Below are positions 42,441 to 53,626 of a stretch of DNA of 64,000 nt, piece by piece. Source of the DNA: Zymoseptoria tritici IPO323 (taxonomy: Eukaryota; Ascomycota; Dothideomycetes; Mycosphaerellales; Mycosphaerellaceae). The number at the start of each line of letters is the position of its first letter. Within the stretch, counting starts at the first letter, position 1. The notes beneath the pieces were generated by a model that did not search any database, had not been told where the DNA came from, and worked only from the letters and a program-made list of their open reading frames with translations. The position numbers and the translations under genes are program-made. The DNA lies in NCBI RefSeq assembly GCF_000219625.1, contig NC_018206.1, positions 868,001 through 932,000 of the forward strand, given 5' to 3'.

Positions 42441-42888
42441 CTAGGACATAGCTCGTTGCCGCTTATATTAAATTAAGATACGCCCGGCGATATATAGTAT
42501 ACGCCTAAATGTAGCGCTAAGCTACTTATAATTTTAAGCGACTAACTAGGCGCGAGTAGCGGCTAAACTAGTTTTTAGCTATAAGAAGTATAAAGATATC
42601 GTAGTATATAGAACGCTAACAAATTGTCTAATTAGTAATAAAACTAATTCTTACTATTATTATAAGGTATATATATACCTCCTAATATATAAATGTACAT
42701 TATATACGTAGCTAAGGCTACGTACCCTCGGCTATTGTATTACGCCGAGCCTTAGCTCGACTTTATATCTAAATCCTAAGTATATTACTTAGCTTCTATA
42801 ATATTAGCTAACTACTAGTAACTTTATAATACGCTACGTGTAATTAATCCCGGGACTTACTAAACGTAGTACGGTACTATAGTTAGAT

Positions 42889-43660
42889 GACGGCCGAACA
42901 GACTGCACCTTCACGCGGTGGCCGTCGTAAGTACCTTCCTTAGAAGGGAAACTAAGACAGTCTGGAAGAAACCTCCTCGAAAACCTCTTGAAATCCGCCC
43001 GAAATCCTTCTCGAAATCCGCCTCGAAACACAAGCTACAGAACAACAGCACGATTCGAACGAATAGCTCTCTACGCTACGAACAAGAAGAAGAAGAAGAA
43101 GGAGAAGCAGTCCACTCTGCCCTATACGCGCACCTCCTCGAAATCCGAACCGAAGCACTTTAAAGAGCTGGAACAGTCGGTGGAATCCACAACTCTGCGA
43201 TCAACCTACGTAGCTGTATGCGTTTGGAAGCGGCATATAGTTCCACAAAGGCGTATTAAGGACAAGAGAAGGCAGCGAGTTAGACAGCTACTTTTGCACG
43301 GCATTTTGCACTACTTTTGCACAGCATTTTGTACTGCTTTTGCGTTCGCATTTTGCACTGCTTTTGCGTTCGAATTCGCAGCGTGTGTGCGAAGCGGAAG
43401 GATCCGCTAAAAATTCTGCAAAAGCTTAGCGCGAAAATTCTGCAGCCTTAGGCTACAACACTCGTTTAATTTCCTTTGTCTCGCATTTGTTTAAAGTCCT
43501 TTAGCATTGCCTTAGGCACGGGGTCTCCCCTAAGGTCAAAGAATACCGAAAAATCTAATTGTAACTAGATCTACTGCTTTGCCTTTATGGCAAAGCCGTC
43601 CTACATAGTCTTGGACTCCGAAAGGACGTAAATGGAACAAACAAACAAACAAACAAACAA
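42889..43660 (+). mobile_element. Non-autonomous retroelement with CAAA tail, copy 1
   Basis: 772 bp starting GACGGCCGAACAGACTGC and ending in (ACAA)n. Flanked by a perfect 13-bp target duplication ACTATAGTTAGAT (42,876-42,888 and 43,661-43,673). About 85-90% similar by eye to copy 2 at 50,940. It contains CCTCGAAATCCG short repeats, a (GAA)n run, and a variable TTTTGCAC/TTTTGCG array (about 43,291-43,380) that is longer than in copy 2. No ATG-started frame spans it. The tail plus target duplications indicate target-primed reverse transcription, so SINE-like; no clear tRNA-type A/B boxes were seen. Contrasts with its saturated surroundings by higher GC. Confidence 0.85.
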
Positions 43661-43793
43661 ACTATAGTTAGATACTAGATACTATACGATACCTTATTCT
43701 TATTCTTAAAAGGGTTAGGAGTACTAAGAATCTACTAAACTTAAATTCGGATTTACTTAAATCTCTAACTCTAGGTCTAGTAAACTCTATATA

Positions 43794-46700
43794 ATAATAA
43801 TAAAGTCTTGTATTGCTGATCTATCCCTCTATGTAACTATGTACAGGGCAAGCAGCCTTCCCTAAATTTCACTAAGGGCAAAAAGCCATAGGCATAAAAA
43901 CCCTCCTAATCTCTCTCTGCTTGTGTCTCCTAGGACTATTAGTAGACACCTTTTATTTTAGGTTCCTCTTTTAGACTCCAGAAGGATCTGTTATCCTATC
44001 CTCTTACTAGGTTATGTACCTAGGCTCCCTTAGCCCTCTCCTCTCGTTCCTGTTCCTCCTTAGCTAGTAGGAACTAGTCTAGGACTTCTTCCCTAATTAT
44101 CTACTTTGCAATTGCCCTAAGACCCTTCTTTGTTAACATTATGCTTTTCTAGTTAGATGTACCTAGCTGCTAGAATGTTCTGTCTCTCCCCTAGAGGAGA
44201 GGGCAGAATATTACTATATGCTTTACTGTCTAAGCCTGACTTCTATAGCTACATTCTAGTGTCTTCCCTAGGACTCTTCTCTTTGTTAGGTAGGCATTAA
44301 ATCTAATGTGCTTAGTCCTTATCTGTGTAGCAATTGTGCTCTGTGCTCTTGTCTAGTTCTGATGTAGAGACCTTCCTTTTCCTCTATTTGTCTATACTGT
44401 AGGTAACCTCCTATTGCTGTATTGTCTCTTCTTTCTAACTTCTGCCTCCTATCTTGCTTTCTATCTCTCCTAAATAAAGGATCTGTTTAGGGGTATTCTA
44501 TCTTAGTTTCCCCCCTCCTGTTAGAATTTTTCTAGGAGTCTTTCCTATGCGGTTTCGTAGGGTGCCCTCTGGTTTCTTCGATGTCCTTGTCTTCTCTAGG
44601 CCCCCTGTTCCTAATTTGAGAGTGCCTGACTTGCTGCCTTTGTGTACCTCCCTACATCTCGCCTATCCTCCTTCCTTGCCTAGTTTAAAGCTAGTTGCTG
44701 CATATATAGATTAAAGAGTAGTATCTCTGCCTCTTGTTAGAGTACTCCTAGTAGGACACTCTTGTATGCTCTAGTAATCCTTCTTAGGGCAGCATTTTGG
44801 ACTGCTTTAAGCTCTTTTGTCTGGCTTTTAGATCCCTTCTAAACCCCTTCTACCTTTGCCTACACTTTATAGCTAAAGGCTATTGCTAGCCTTATAACTG
44901 TAGTGTAGATGTGCCTAGCCTTCTAGAAGGATGCTCCCCAGGTTAATTAGCTAAGCCTATACAGGGAGTTTATGTGTAACTCTGCTTTCTCTGCAACTTT
45001 CCTAATGTGGGGTTTCTATGTAAGTTTAGTGTCCATTTGCACTCTAAGAAGCCTAAGGTTAGGAACGGGTTTGCTATTAAATCCTTAGATGTTAACTGTA
45101 GCTTATAGGTTGTGTTTCCTTCTTAACCTTGTGAAGTAGATTAGCATGTACTTTTGTAGGGACTAGACTGCTCTATAAGTCTTTGCCTATTCTGCACATT
45201 TTTTATAGGCTCTCTTAAGTTTTCTGCAGTTCTCCTCTGTGCTTTTTCTAAAGGCTAGAATGTTTGTATTATCTACAAAGCCTATTGCTAATACTCCTGT
45301 TTCTTTAATTAGAGGAAGTAGGGTTCTTGCAAAGTACAGGAAGAGGATAGGTAACATTGTTAATCCTTAGGGGATTCCTGTATGCTAGGGCCTTAGTGTG
45401 TTAAGGTAGTTCCCTAGCCTAAGGCATGTTGTCCTGTCCTGAAGGAAGGATTCTATAAAGGCTACTAGGTTTGGCTGTATTTGGCATATTCTTAGGTAGT
45501 GGATTAGTCTTAGGTGTGAAACATTTGGGAAGGCCGCTAAGATGTCTAAACACAGCATTAAGGCTACATTCCCTAGGCCTTTTCCCTAGATGGAGTAGAC
45601 CTGTTTAGTTACTAGCTCTAGTGCTAATGTTGTTAACCTTTTTGGTCTTCCTCCTATCTAGTTTAGTAGGAACAGGTTTCTTTCCTCTGCGGCCCTGCTA
45701 AGCCTTGTCGCTACAAGGGCCTCTAGGACTTTAGAGATTGTATTTAACAGGGCGATTAGTCTGTAGGCTCCTGCCTTTAAGTAGTCTGGTTTCTAGGGCT
45801 TCTTAAGGACTACTGTTGTAGATTCCTTAAAGGGCCTAGGGAGGTATCCTTATACTATGCAGGCTTGCAGGAATAGTTGTAGGAGGTCTGCCAGCTCTTT
45901 CTTTGTCTTCTTTAGGAATAGGTTTGGGATCTAATCTAGTCCTGGTGCCTTGTTTGGTGCAAGCCTATAGATTGTAGCTAGGATTTCTCCCTAGGTAATT
46001 GTACAGTCTATAGGGATTAGGGCTAGTATAGATCCTGTTATGTCTGTAAGGTCTACCTCTGTCGGCTAAGGGAAGAACTCCTCTGCAAGGGCCTTAGCCT
46101 TCCTAGATATTGTTGTCTAAAGGAGTCCAGCCTTGTTCTTAATGCCTAGGAACTGGGGAAGAGAGGGTCCTTTGTTTGCCCTTTCTTTTGCCTACCTTAC
46201 TAACTTCCATATCTTGCTCTAATCCTTTAAGATCTCTGTAACTGTTTTCCTCTAAGCTAGGTTCCCGCTCCTTTTAATGTGCCTCTTCTTTGCATATGCA
46301 GTTCTAAGTGCAAGTAGGTAGTTTGGGAGGGATTTGTTCTCCCTCTAGGCTCTCCTAGCCTTCCTCGCTCTCTTAACCAGCCTAGTGCTTTCCTAGTCCT
46401 AGCTTATCTTTGCGTATAGTAAGGGTCGGGCTTGTAGTACTAGCTCCTTAACCAGCTGCTAGATTGTCCTCTAAAGCTAGAGTGCCTATTAGTCTAGACT
46501 CTGCTTTCCCTCTGTAGGTAGCTGTTTAGCCTCTCCCTTTGCTTCTAGGATCTTAGATCTAATTTGTTCCTATAGTGCCTTCTTCTACTGTGGCCTTTTC
46601 TGGTTCTCTTGCTCTATAATGCCTTAGGTGAAGAGTAATGTCTAGATTAGAAGGTAGTCTAACCCTGTTTCTAGTTTAGTGCAGGTCCTGCATTGTGTTA

Positions 46701-48901
46701 TCTGGTCCTGGATTTCCTTTGTCCTAAAGACCAAGTTAAGGGTTTAAATGCTTAGTCCTCTCTCCTATGTTGTTATACCTAGTTCTAGGAGGAGCTGCAT
46801 ATTAGCCTGTTCTACCGTCTTAATTAGGTAGTCTGCAGCCTAGTGCTAGTTTGTTACTGTTTGTGCTCCCTACTTCTAATAATGCAGATTAAAGTCCCCA
46901 ACTAGGATGTGCTAGTTTTCCTTTGTGTCCTAGAGAGCCTTCCTAACTTCCTAGAGGGTACCTAGGTCTCTGCCTGTTATTAGGCTACTTAGGTTGTAGT
47001 AGTTTAAGATGTAGAGTTTTAGCTCTGTCTAGAGGAGGGTGATCCTAATTAGGTCCTTACAAATTAGCCAGGCTTCCTAGGTTTCTAGCTGCAGTTCCTT
47101 TAATACATATGTAACAACTCTTAGTATCTCTCCTTCTGGAACTACTGTGTAGTATCCTAGGTATTGCTTAACATTCCCTCTAGTAGAGGTGTTTACCTAT
47201 AGTTCCTGGATTGCAACAATGTAGTAGGTTCTTAGGTTTATTTGTTGCATAAATGGGGTTTAGATCTAGTTGCTACTCTTGTTTGTGTTGTACTGTAGGA
47301 TGTTAAGTTCCTTTAGTGTGTTATTTATCCTGTGTTAGGAAGAAGTGGTCCTTAATGTCGCTCTCTCCTATTTCTAGGTCCTCCTGTCCGGGGTCCTGGG
47401 CTTAGTCCTGCTGCTGCATTCCTGCTTGTACCTAGGGTGCTTGTTAGTAGCCCTCCTGTGTAGAGCTCCTTAGCATTATGTTAATCTTGTTAGCCTAGCT
47501 TTGTCCTGCTTTTAGGATAGCTCTTAGTCTCCCTGCTAGATTCCTAATCTAGTTGCCTTTAGTTTGCTTACTGTCGATAGGGCTAGCCCTTCTTTTCCTT
47601 GTGTTTGTTAGTTGCACTGTTGTCTAACTCTCCTCCGGCTAGGTTTAGGAGGGTTTCCTATACAATCCCTAGGCTATAATGCTCCTGAACTGCCTTGCCT
47701 TTAAGATTGCTGCTTGCTTAAATTTGTAGGTTGCTAACTAAGATAGGTGCTCCCTCTAGTAGTTGCTACACCTTGCTTTAGTCTCCTTGCATGTGTCTGT
47801 TCTGTAGTTTCCTAAGCACTTTCTACAGGTTTGTGTGCCTCTATAGTGCTTTGCAATATGTCTAAACTGTCTATAGTTGAGGTATTATGTTAGTCTCTAG
47901 TGTAGGTGGAACTCTTCTGCAACTAGAATGTTCCCTTAGAGAACTAGTCCCTTAGCAACGATTTCCTTTGCCTATGCTGTGTTCTGGACATTTAGGATTA
48001 AGGAAGAGAAGTCCTTGCCTTCCCTTCCCTTTTTGCTTTTTAGCTATCCTGCTCTAAGGACTTTTAGGTATAGGTAGAGTCTTCTATTCTCCTCCTTAAT
48101 TTAAGTGTTTGTTCCCTGACTCTTAGTATTAATAGTCTGGATCTTGACTCTATGTACTAGCACTTAGAAGAGCTGCACTACAGCTTTAGCACTAGGGTAT
48201 TTGTCCTAGGCCTACTTAAGGTCCCTTTCTAGCCTTTCCTAGGAGCTCTAGCTGTAGGTGAAAACCCTAATGTCTCCGCTTTCTAGCTTCTTTACTGCTA
48301 GTACTACTAGGTCTTTTAACTCCCTAACAATCTCTATGCTTGTCTTCTTCTAGATCTCTTCTCTTTCTGCTAGGTTCTGGATCTTAAGGAGGAAGTAGTA
48401 GCTTTAGGGTAGGGCTAGCTTTATGTACACCTAGCTAGATGTCTGTTGTTTAGGGAGGGCTGCAGCTTGTGCCTAGGTCTTTAGCTAGGTAGCCTAGATA
48501 GTCTTCTGGATTTCCTAGACTCTCTAGATAACTGTCTGCCCTTAGAGAGTGTGCAGGAGGGTGGTTTGTGCCCTCTAGAGGAGGGAGAGGAGGAGAGACT
48601 TTAGGGTTTCCTCCTGGGGGGAGGATAGGACCTTTGCTACTTCACTAGTTAGTTTTTGCATGTCCTTGTTAATTTCTAACTGTATTTGCAGCTCCTTAAG
48701 GTGCTGCTAATAGCCTTTTAGGCCTTTTGAGTAGTTTGGGGTAGTTAGGGGGGCTTAGGAAGGCGGAGGATAGTCCCCTCCTCCTTCCTTCACTCCCTGA
48801 CCTCCCTGAATGTTTTGCCTCCTCTAAGGGTGGACTGCTGCGTGTTAAGAGGCCTGGAGGCCTCTCTGTTCGTGTGGTGGCTGCGTTGGCATGATTTTAA
48901 A
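43794..48901 (-). mobile_element. Tad/I-like LINE (non-LTR retrotransposon), inactivated
   Basis: 5.1 kb on the minus strand, flanked by a 12-bp duplication AAACTCTATATA (43,782-43,793 and 48,902-48,913), with an ATT-type tail at the low-coordinate end. ORF1 starts at ATG 48892 (MPTQPPHEQRGLQA), practically at the 5' end. A cysteine segment (CRKCLGNYRT) may be a zinc knuckle. ORF2 shows an APE-type endonuclease (HILVGDFNLHY) and reverse transcriptase (KAPGLD, AYRLIALLNTISKVLEALVA, GIPQG, FVDNTNILAF). The catalytic FVDD is FVDN here, a G-to-A change. Nearly all stops are TAG where Trp is plausible. Confidence 0.9.
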
Positions 48902-50939
48902 AAACTCTATATATATCTATATACTATTAATATATTATAAATAGTAATAATTTGTTATTCCTATTATTACTATTAGTATTATCGTAATACTTTAAGCTAC
49001 TAATCTTATTATTACTATTAAGAGTAGGTATATAGTCGCTACTTAAACTTTCTATCTATCTATAGGAAGAGACTTAGCTAGAATTTAACTAATAGCTAGC
49101 CTATAGCTCTATAATACTACCCTTTAACGATAATAGTAGCTATACTATTAACTAAGGGCCTTCTTAAATATAAGAAGAACCTTCTTAAGAGCCCTTTAAG
49201 TTATAGTAACTATCTTAGTAGTATATATAGCTAGATCTAAGTATAAGGGTCTAAACTAGAGTTATTTATAAAGGTCTAGATCCGAATATATAAAATTCTA
49301 AAGCTACCGAAAAGAAGATCTATCTAGAGCGACGAAACATCGAGTATAAGCTATACGCGCCTATAGCGTTACTTAGCGTATACGTAGCCTTCTACTCGGC
49401 CGAAAGGAAGCTTATTCCTAATTCGGCCTAGTAGATTTCTAAACCGGCGTTCGTCCGTTAGGCGTTAGTCTAGGCATCGGTATAGCCGATATAGCCTTAG
49501 GCTCTAGCCTCTAATAACTACCGGCGTTTTATTAGCTATTACTCTAAGGTTATTAAGGCGTTAATAGACCTTTTAAAGGGAGCTAAGAACGGTAAGAAGC
49601 CTAGCCTAATTAAATAGGAAGAGCCTTAAGTAGAGGCTTTTTAAAGATTAAAAAATATGTTTTAAACCGTACTAGTCTTAAAGTACTTCGACTATACGAA
49701 GCGGTTATAAGTAGAGACCGATATATCGGATTTTACGATTATAGGCATCCTCTTCTAGCTATTCGATATAGAATAGTATTCTATCGCCTTCTAGTCGCGG
49801 AAGATACTCCCTATAGAGATAAATTACGAGACTTACGATAAGGAGTTATTAGTAGTCGTCGCGGCGTTTAAGTAGTAGCGTCCTTATTTAGATAGCGCTT
49901 CTTATATAGTTAACGTAATCGTAAATTATAATAACCTTAAGAGCTTTATAACTATAAAATAATTAAACGGTCGGTAGGTACGCTAGGCTATAGAGCTCGC
50001 GCCCTATAACTTTATAATTAGTTACTACGTAGGAAAACTTAACCTAGCCGACGCGCCCTCGAGGCGTAGTAACTATAAACTATCCGCGAAAGAGATAATA
50101 GACTACCTTAATATACTATTACTAAGTCTCTAGAGTAAGCTACGTACTTAGGACGAGGGTAGTCCGACGATTACCTAGAACGAGGGCCTTAGTATTCGAA
50201 GAATCGACGCGACCTTTAAGTCTATAAACGGAAGCCCTTCTACGAACGACGCGACGGACGCGATAATACGGTAAATAGGTATATTCGTATTACTATTACG
50301 CGTCGCCTATACTATTGTTACGGAGGACTCGCCGTACGAAGAGACTCCCGGCCTCTTATATAACTACGTAAAATCCCTTATAAGGATTAAACGGTAGCGA
50401 GAAGGTATAAGTATATAAGGGGTACTACGAGAAGGCGTTAGTAATAGTATACTATAAGAAGGCGTTAGTAATAGCGCCGGCTCGTCGTCCTCTTCTACTA
50501 ATAGCTATATCGAGAAGAATAGAGTTCTATATTATAGCGCTTCTTAGCTTCTATATATATACTAGCCGACTATACCCTCCGAATATAGATTATATATATA
50601 TATATATTACGGCGATCTCTTTATAGGCTATTTTAGTAAAGATAAGACTATTAAATTAATTAAATATAGATACTACTAGCTATATCTTATAATAGACGTA
50701 GTAGAGTACGTAAGCGGTTATTATAAGTATCTTATAAACAAGTCGCGATACTATTGCCTATATAGCGCGTTATTATCGCTCCTCTTACCCGAACGCGTAT
50801 AGTAAGATCTCTCGATAGATTTTATTATAGACCTACTACTAAGTAAGCTTAGAGAAAGCGTATATACGGCGATCCTCGTTATTATCGATAGGTACTCTAA
50901 AATAGTTCGGTTCGTACTAACGACTAAGTAATATACTAG

Positions 50940-51726
50940 ACGGCCGAACAGACTGCACCTTCACGCGGTGGCCGTCGTAAGTACCTTCCTCGGAAGGGAA
51001 ACCAAGACAGTCTGGAAGAAACCTCCTCGAAAACCTCTCGAAATCCGCCCGAAATCCTTCTCGAAATCCGCCTCGAAATACAAGCTACAGCAGAACAACA
51101 GCACGATTCGAACGAATAGCCCTTACGCTGCAAACAAGAAGAAGAAGAAGAAGAAGAAGCAGTCCACTCTGCCCTATACGCGCACCTCCTCGAAATCCGA
51201 ATCGAAATCGCATGTCCCTTCTCTAGAGACTTCGTCGCCCTCGAAGGAAGCATACATGCACTTTAAAGAGCTGGAACAGTCGGTGGAATCTACAACTCTG
51301 CGATTAACCTGCGTAGCTGTATACGTTTGGAAGCGTTATGTAGTTCCACAAAGGCATATTAAGGACAAGAGAAGACAGCGAGTTGGACAGCTGCTTTGCA
51401 TTCGAATTTTGCATTCGAATTTGCAGCGTGTGTGCGAAGCGGAAGGATCCGCTGAAAATTCTGCAAAAAGCTTAGCGCGAAAATTCTGCAGCCCCGGCTG
51501 CAGACAACGACACTCGTTTGATTTCCTTTGTCTTGCGCTGTTTTAAAGTCCTTCGGCAGATTCTGCTTGCAGGTCCTGCCTTAGGCACGGGGTCTCCCCT
51601 AAGGTCAAAGAATACCGAAGAATCTAATTGTAACTAGATCTACTGCTTTGCCTTTAGGGCAAAGCCGTCCTACATAGTCTTAGACTCCGAAAGGACGTAA
51701 ATGGAACAAACAAACAACAAACAAAC
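50940..51726 (+). mobile_element. Non-autonomous retroelement with CAAA tail, copy 2
   Basis: 787 bp, same 5' end (ACGGCCGAACAGACTGC) and same CAAA-rich 3' tail as copy 1. Flanked by a 14-bp duplication AAGTAATATACTAG (50,926-50,939 and 51,727-51,740). It sits inside the Gypsy integrase sequence, which resumes in register after it. It carries about 60 bp (around 51,200-51,256) that copy 1 lacks, and a shorter TTTTGCA array. CA and TG dinucleotides are common, so it has seen little RIP and is the youngest or least-hit layer. Confidence 0.88.
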
Positions 51727-52359
51727 AAGTAATATACTAGCGTTAACCTACTAAATACCCTCTAGCGTAAAGTAATTTACTTCTCCGGAATACCGAGAAG
51801 TATCGTAAGTAATAGAGGCTCTATATTTATAAGCTAATTTTAGTCTAACTTCTACTATAAGGCGAAGATAAGGCAAAAGCTATTAATAGCGTTTTACCGT
51901 TAGACTAATAGGTAAACTAAGAAAGCTAATTAGATACTTACGTAATACCTTCGCTACTACTATAGTAATAATTAAGAAAACTAGGCTACATAGTTAGTAT
52001 AAGCTAAATTCGCTTATAATAATAGTATAAATGCGACTCTAAAGTAGAGTCTATTTTTTACGCTATACGGTTAGAACCCTAATCTTATAGTTAATTTATC
52101 GTCTCGGGACGAGACTCCTAAGGGAAGAGCGCCGGTAGCAATTAATTTAGCGAACCGGTTACGTAAGTAGTACGAACAGTTAACGGAATAATAGTAGTAC
52201 GCTTCTAAGTAGTAGAAGAAGTATTACGATAGTAAACATAAAGCGAGAAGCTATATAGTTAGTAATCTCGTACTCCTATCTACGAAGAACCTTAAGATAG
52301 ATCTTCTAAAGAAGAAAATAGGGCTAAAGTTTATTAGACTATTTCGTATAATTAACGTT

Positions 52360-52397
52360 GTCACTTCACCATCACAGATCTGCGATGGTGAAGTGAC
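52360..52397. repeat. 14-bp perfect inverted repeat at the island's right border
   Basis: GTCACTTCACCATC, a 10-base spacer (ACAGATCTGC, itself centred on AGATCT), then GATGGTGAAGTGAC. The RIP-saturated Gypsy sequence stops exactly where it begins and normal-GC DNA follows. Confidence 0.93.
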
Positions 52398-53079
52398 GAA
52401 TGGGTTCCCGTCTCTGACGATGGCGTGAGATCGCAAGGACGGGAATTCAAGACACGAAGATATCTTCAGAGTAAGCTTTTCCTATATTGCATCTTTCCGC
52501 TACTTCGATAGTCTATAGGTCAGTGTTCCTTATTAGAACTCCTCCAACGATTATCAATCATTATTGATGTGGCCAGAGCAGAGGAAACCTAGTACACGCG
52601 CGACTCTGAACCTCACGCAAGCCCAGTATCCAAAGAATGCAACGCAGCGCGTCCCGAAGCAAATTCCGATACAGGTGAACCTCACCTGAAGATACCTCCG
52701 TGGTTCCGCTCAAATTGCACAACACGGCTTTCACTCGAGTGACTCGGACCGTGCTGTATGAGTAGGAGAACAGAGACAAGGAAGCAGGACTGAGTATATG
52801 GACCGGAAGGAACGACAATTGGGTCTGTTCCTACACTCCAGACAGAGGCGGAGCAGATGGACTGGACTTGAACTGCATATCGAACAAATTTCAGATTGCG
52901 ACTCCATTTGAGTGAAAAGAGTAATGTGCCGTCACTCTTTGCTACATCCACCGGGCATCATCGCCGTCTGACCGCGTTGCCGTCCCGTACTAGCCCTGCT
53001 AATGACCTTCAGCTCTCTCCTCCTCTCTCAGCGCCGTCCATCGACACCCACGGTGGAAGCGCAAACCAGCCATTCACTT
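52398..53079. other. intergenic, island border to secreted-protein gene
   Basis: Normal GC. No gene supported. Contains the inverted partner (about 52,691-52,720) of the 30-bp segment at 2,663-2,692. The right part is 3' sequence of the secreted-protein gene. Confidence 0.45.
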
Positions 53080-53626
53080 CTAATCATTGCACTTGGCGTC
53101 CTCGCTCGGGTAGCCGTTTGGAGAGGGGTCGCACGGATGGTCATCTAAGAGACACGAAAAGTCCTGTGGTAGATGTCAGCCAAGGTCTCGCGCCGAGGCG
53201 GAGCATGAGGGACGATGCGAGGGTATTGTTGAGTGGCGGTTTCCTCTGTCTTGCTGGACGGCGAGCGGAGAGCGGAGAGCGGAGAACGGGAAAATGAGGA
53301 ATGAGAAGGAGAGGATGAGAGGAGATGCAGGAGGGGATGGAAGAGGAGCAGGAGAGGAGGAAAGGGAAAAACAAGGTGGAGGAGGAGGAGGACGAGGAAG
53401 AAGCCCTCCTGCGGCGACGTACCGTGGAGCATGCGTTTCCGTCTCCTTGGCCGTTCTGGCAGACCCCGTTCTTGTAGAAGTCTGTGACTTTGCAGGACTG
53501 AAAACGCGAGGCGTTAGTGAGAGGCACAGGAGAGTGGAGAAGGGAGGGACTGACCCAGCCGGAGGGCCAGTCGGCGGAGACGGCGGAGACGAGAGCGAAC
53601 AGGATGGAGATTTGGAGGATCTGCAT
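53080..53626 (-). CDS. Small secreted cysteine-rich protein (candidate effector-like)
   Basis: Three exons on the minus strand: 53626-53555, 53497-53423 and 53163-53080 (72, 75 and 84 nt; all joints phase 0), giving 76 residues. The first 18 residues form a signal peptide (hydrophobic core ISILFALVSAVSA). The mature part of 58 residues has six cysteines, spread over exons 2 and 3, in contexts SCK, VCQ, ACS, SCL, PCD and KCN. Intron 1 (57 nt) has GTCAGT, CTAAC and TTTTCAG. Intron 2 is long (259 nt) with GTACGT, CTGAC and CCACAG, so its 3' site is the least certain part. It lies about 700 bp from the transposon island. No family recognised; function unknown. Size, secretion, cysteines and location fit a fungal effector-like protein, but that is inference. 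Confidence 0.7.

Larger units (their letters stand above)
42445..52359 (+). mobile_element. Ty3/Gypsy LTR-retrotransposon remnant, interrupted by three insertions
   Basis: The oldest layer of the island: roughly 42,445-42,888, 43,674-43,793, 48,902-50,939 and 51,741-52,359. On the plus strand, the degraded translation from about 49,500 shows RT connection (NYRRFISYYSK), RNase H (VETDISDFTI, then NYETYDKELLVVV), RNase H end (ADAPSRR) and integrase core (DRYSKIVRF before, GSIFISQF after the second small insert). Stops are very many. CA and TG are both almost absent (49,801-49,860 has none of either), typical of RIP acting on both strands. Most of the reverse transcriptase and both LTRs are missing or unrecognisable; that the leftmost AT-rich part belongs to the same element is an assumption. 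Confidence 0.85.

Noticed and set aside
43794..48901. Reassigned genetic code (TAG read as Trp)
   Set aside because: Only transposon DNA shows this; ordinary genes here use TAG as stop. RIP explains it.
50968..51546. 192-codon frame inside the small retroelement as a gene
   Set aside because: It begins with GTG, has no ATG, is low-complexity (Lys/Ser), and is disrupted in copy 1.
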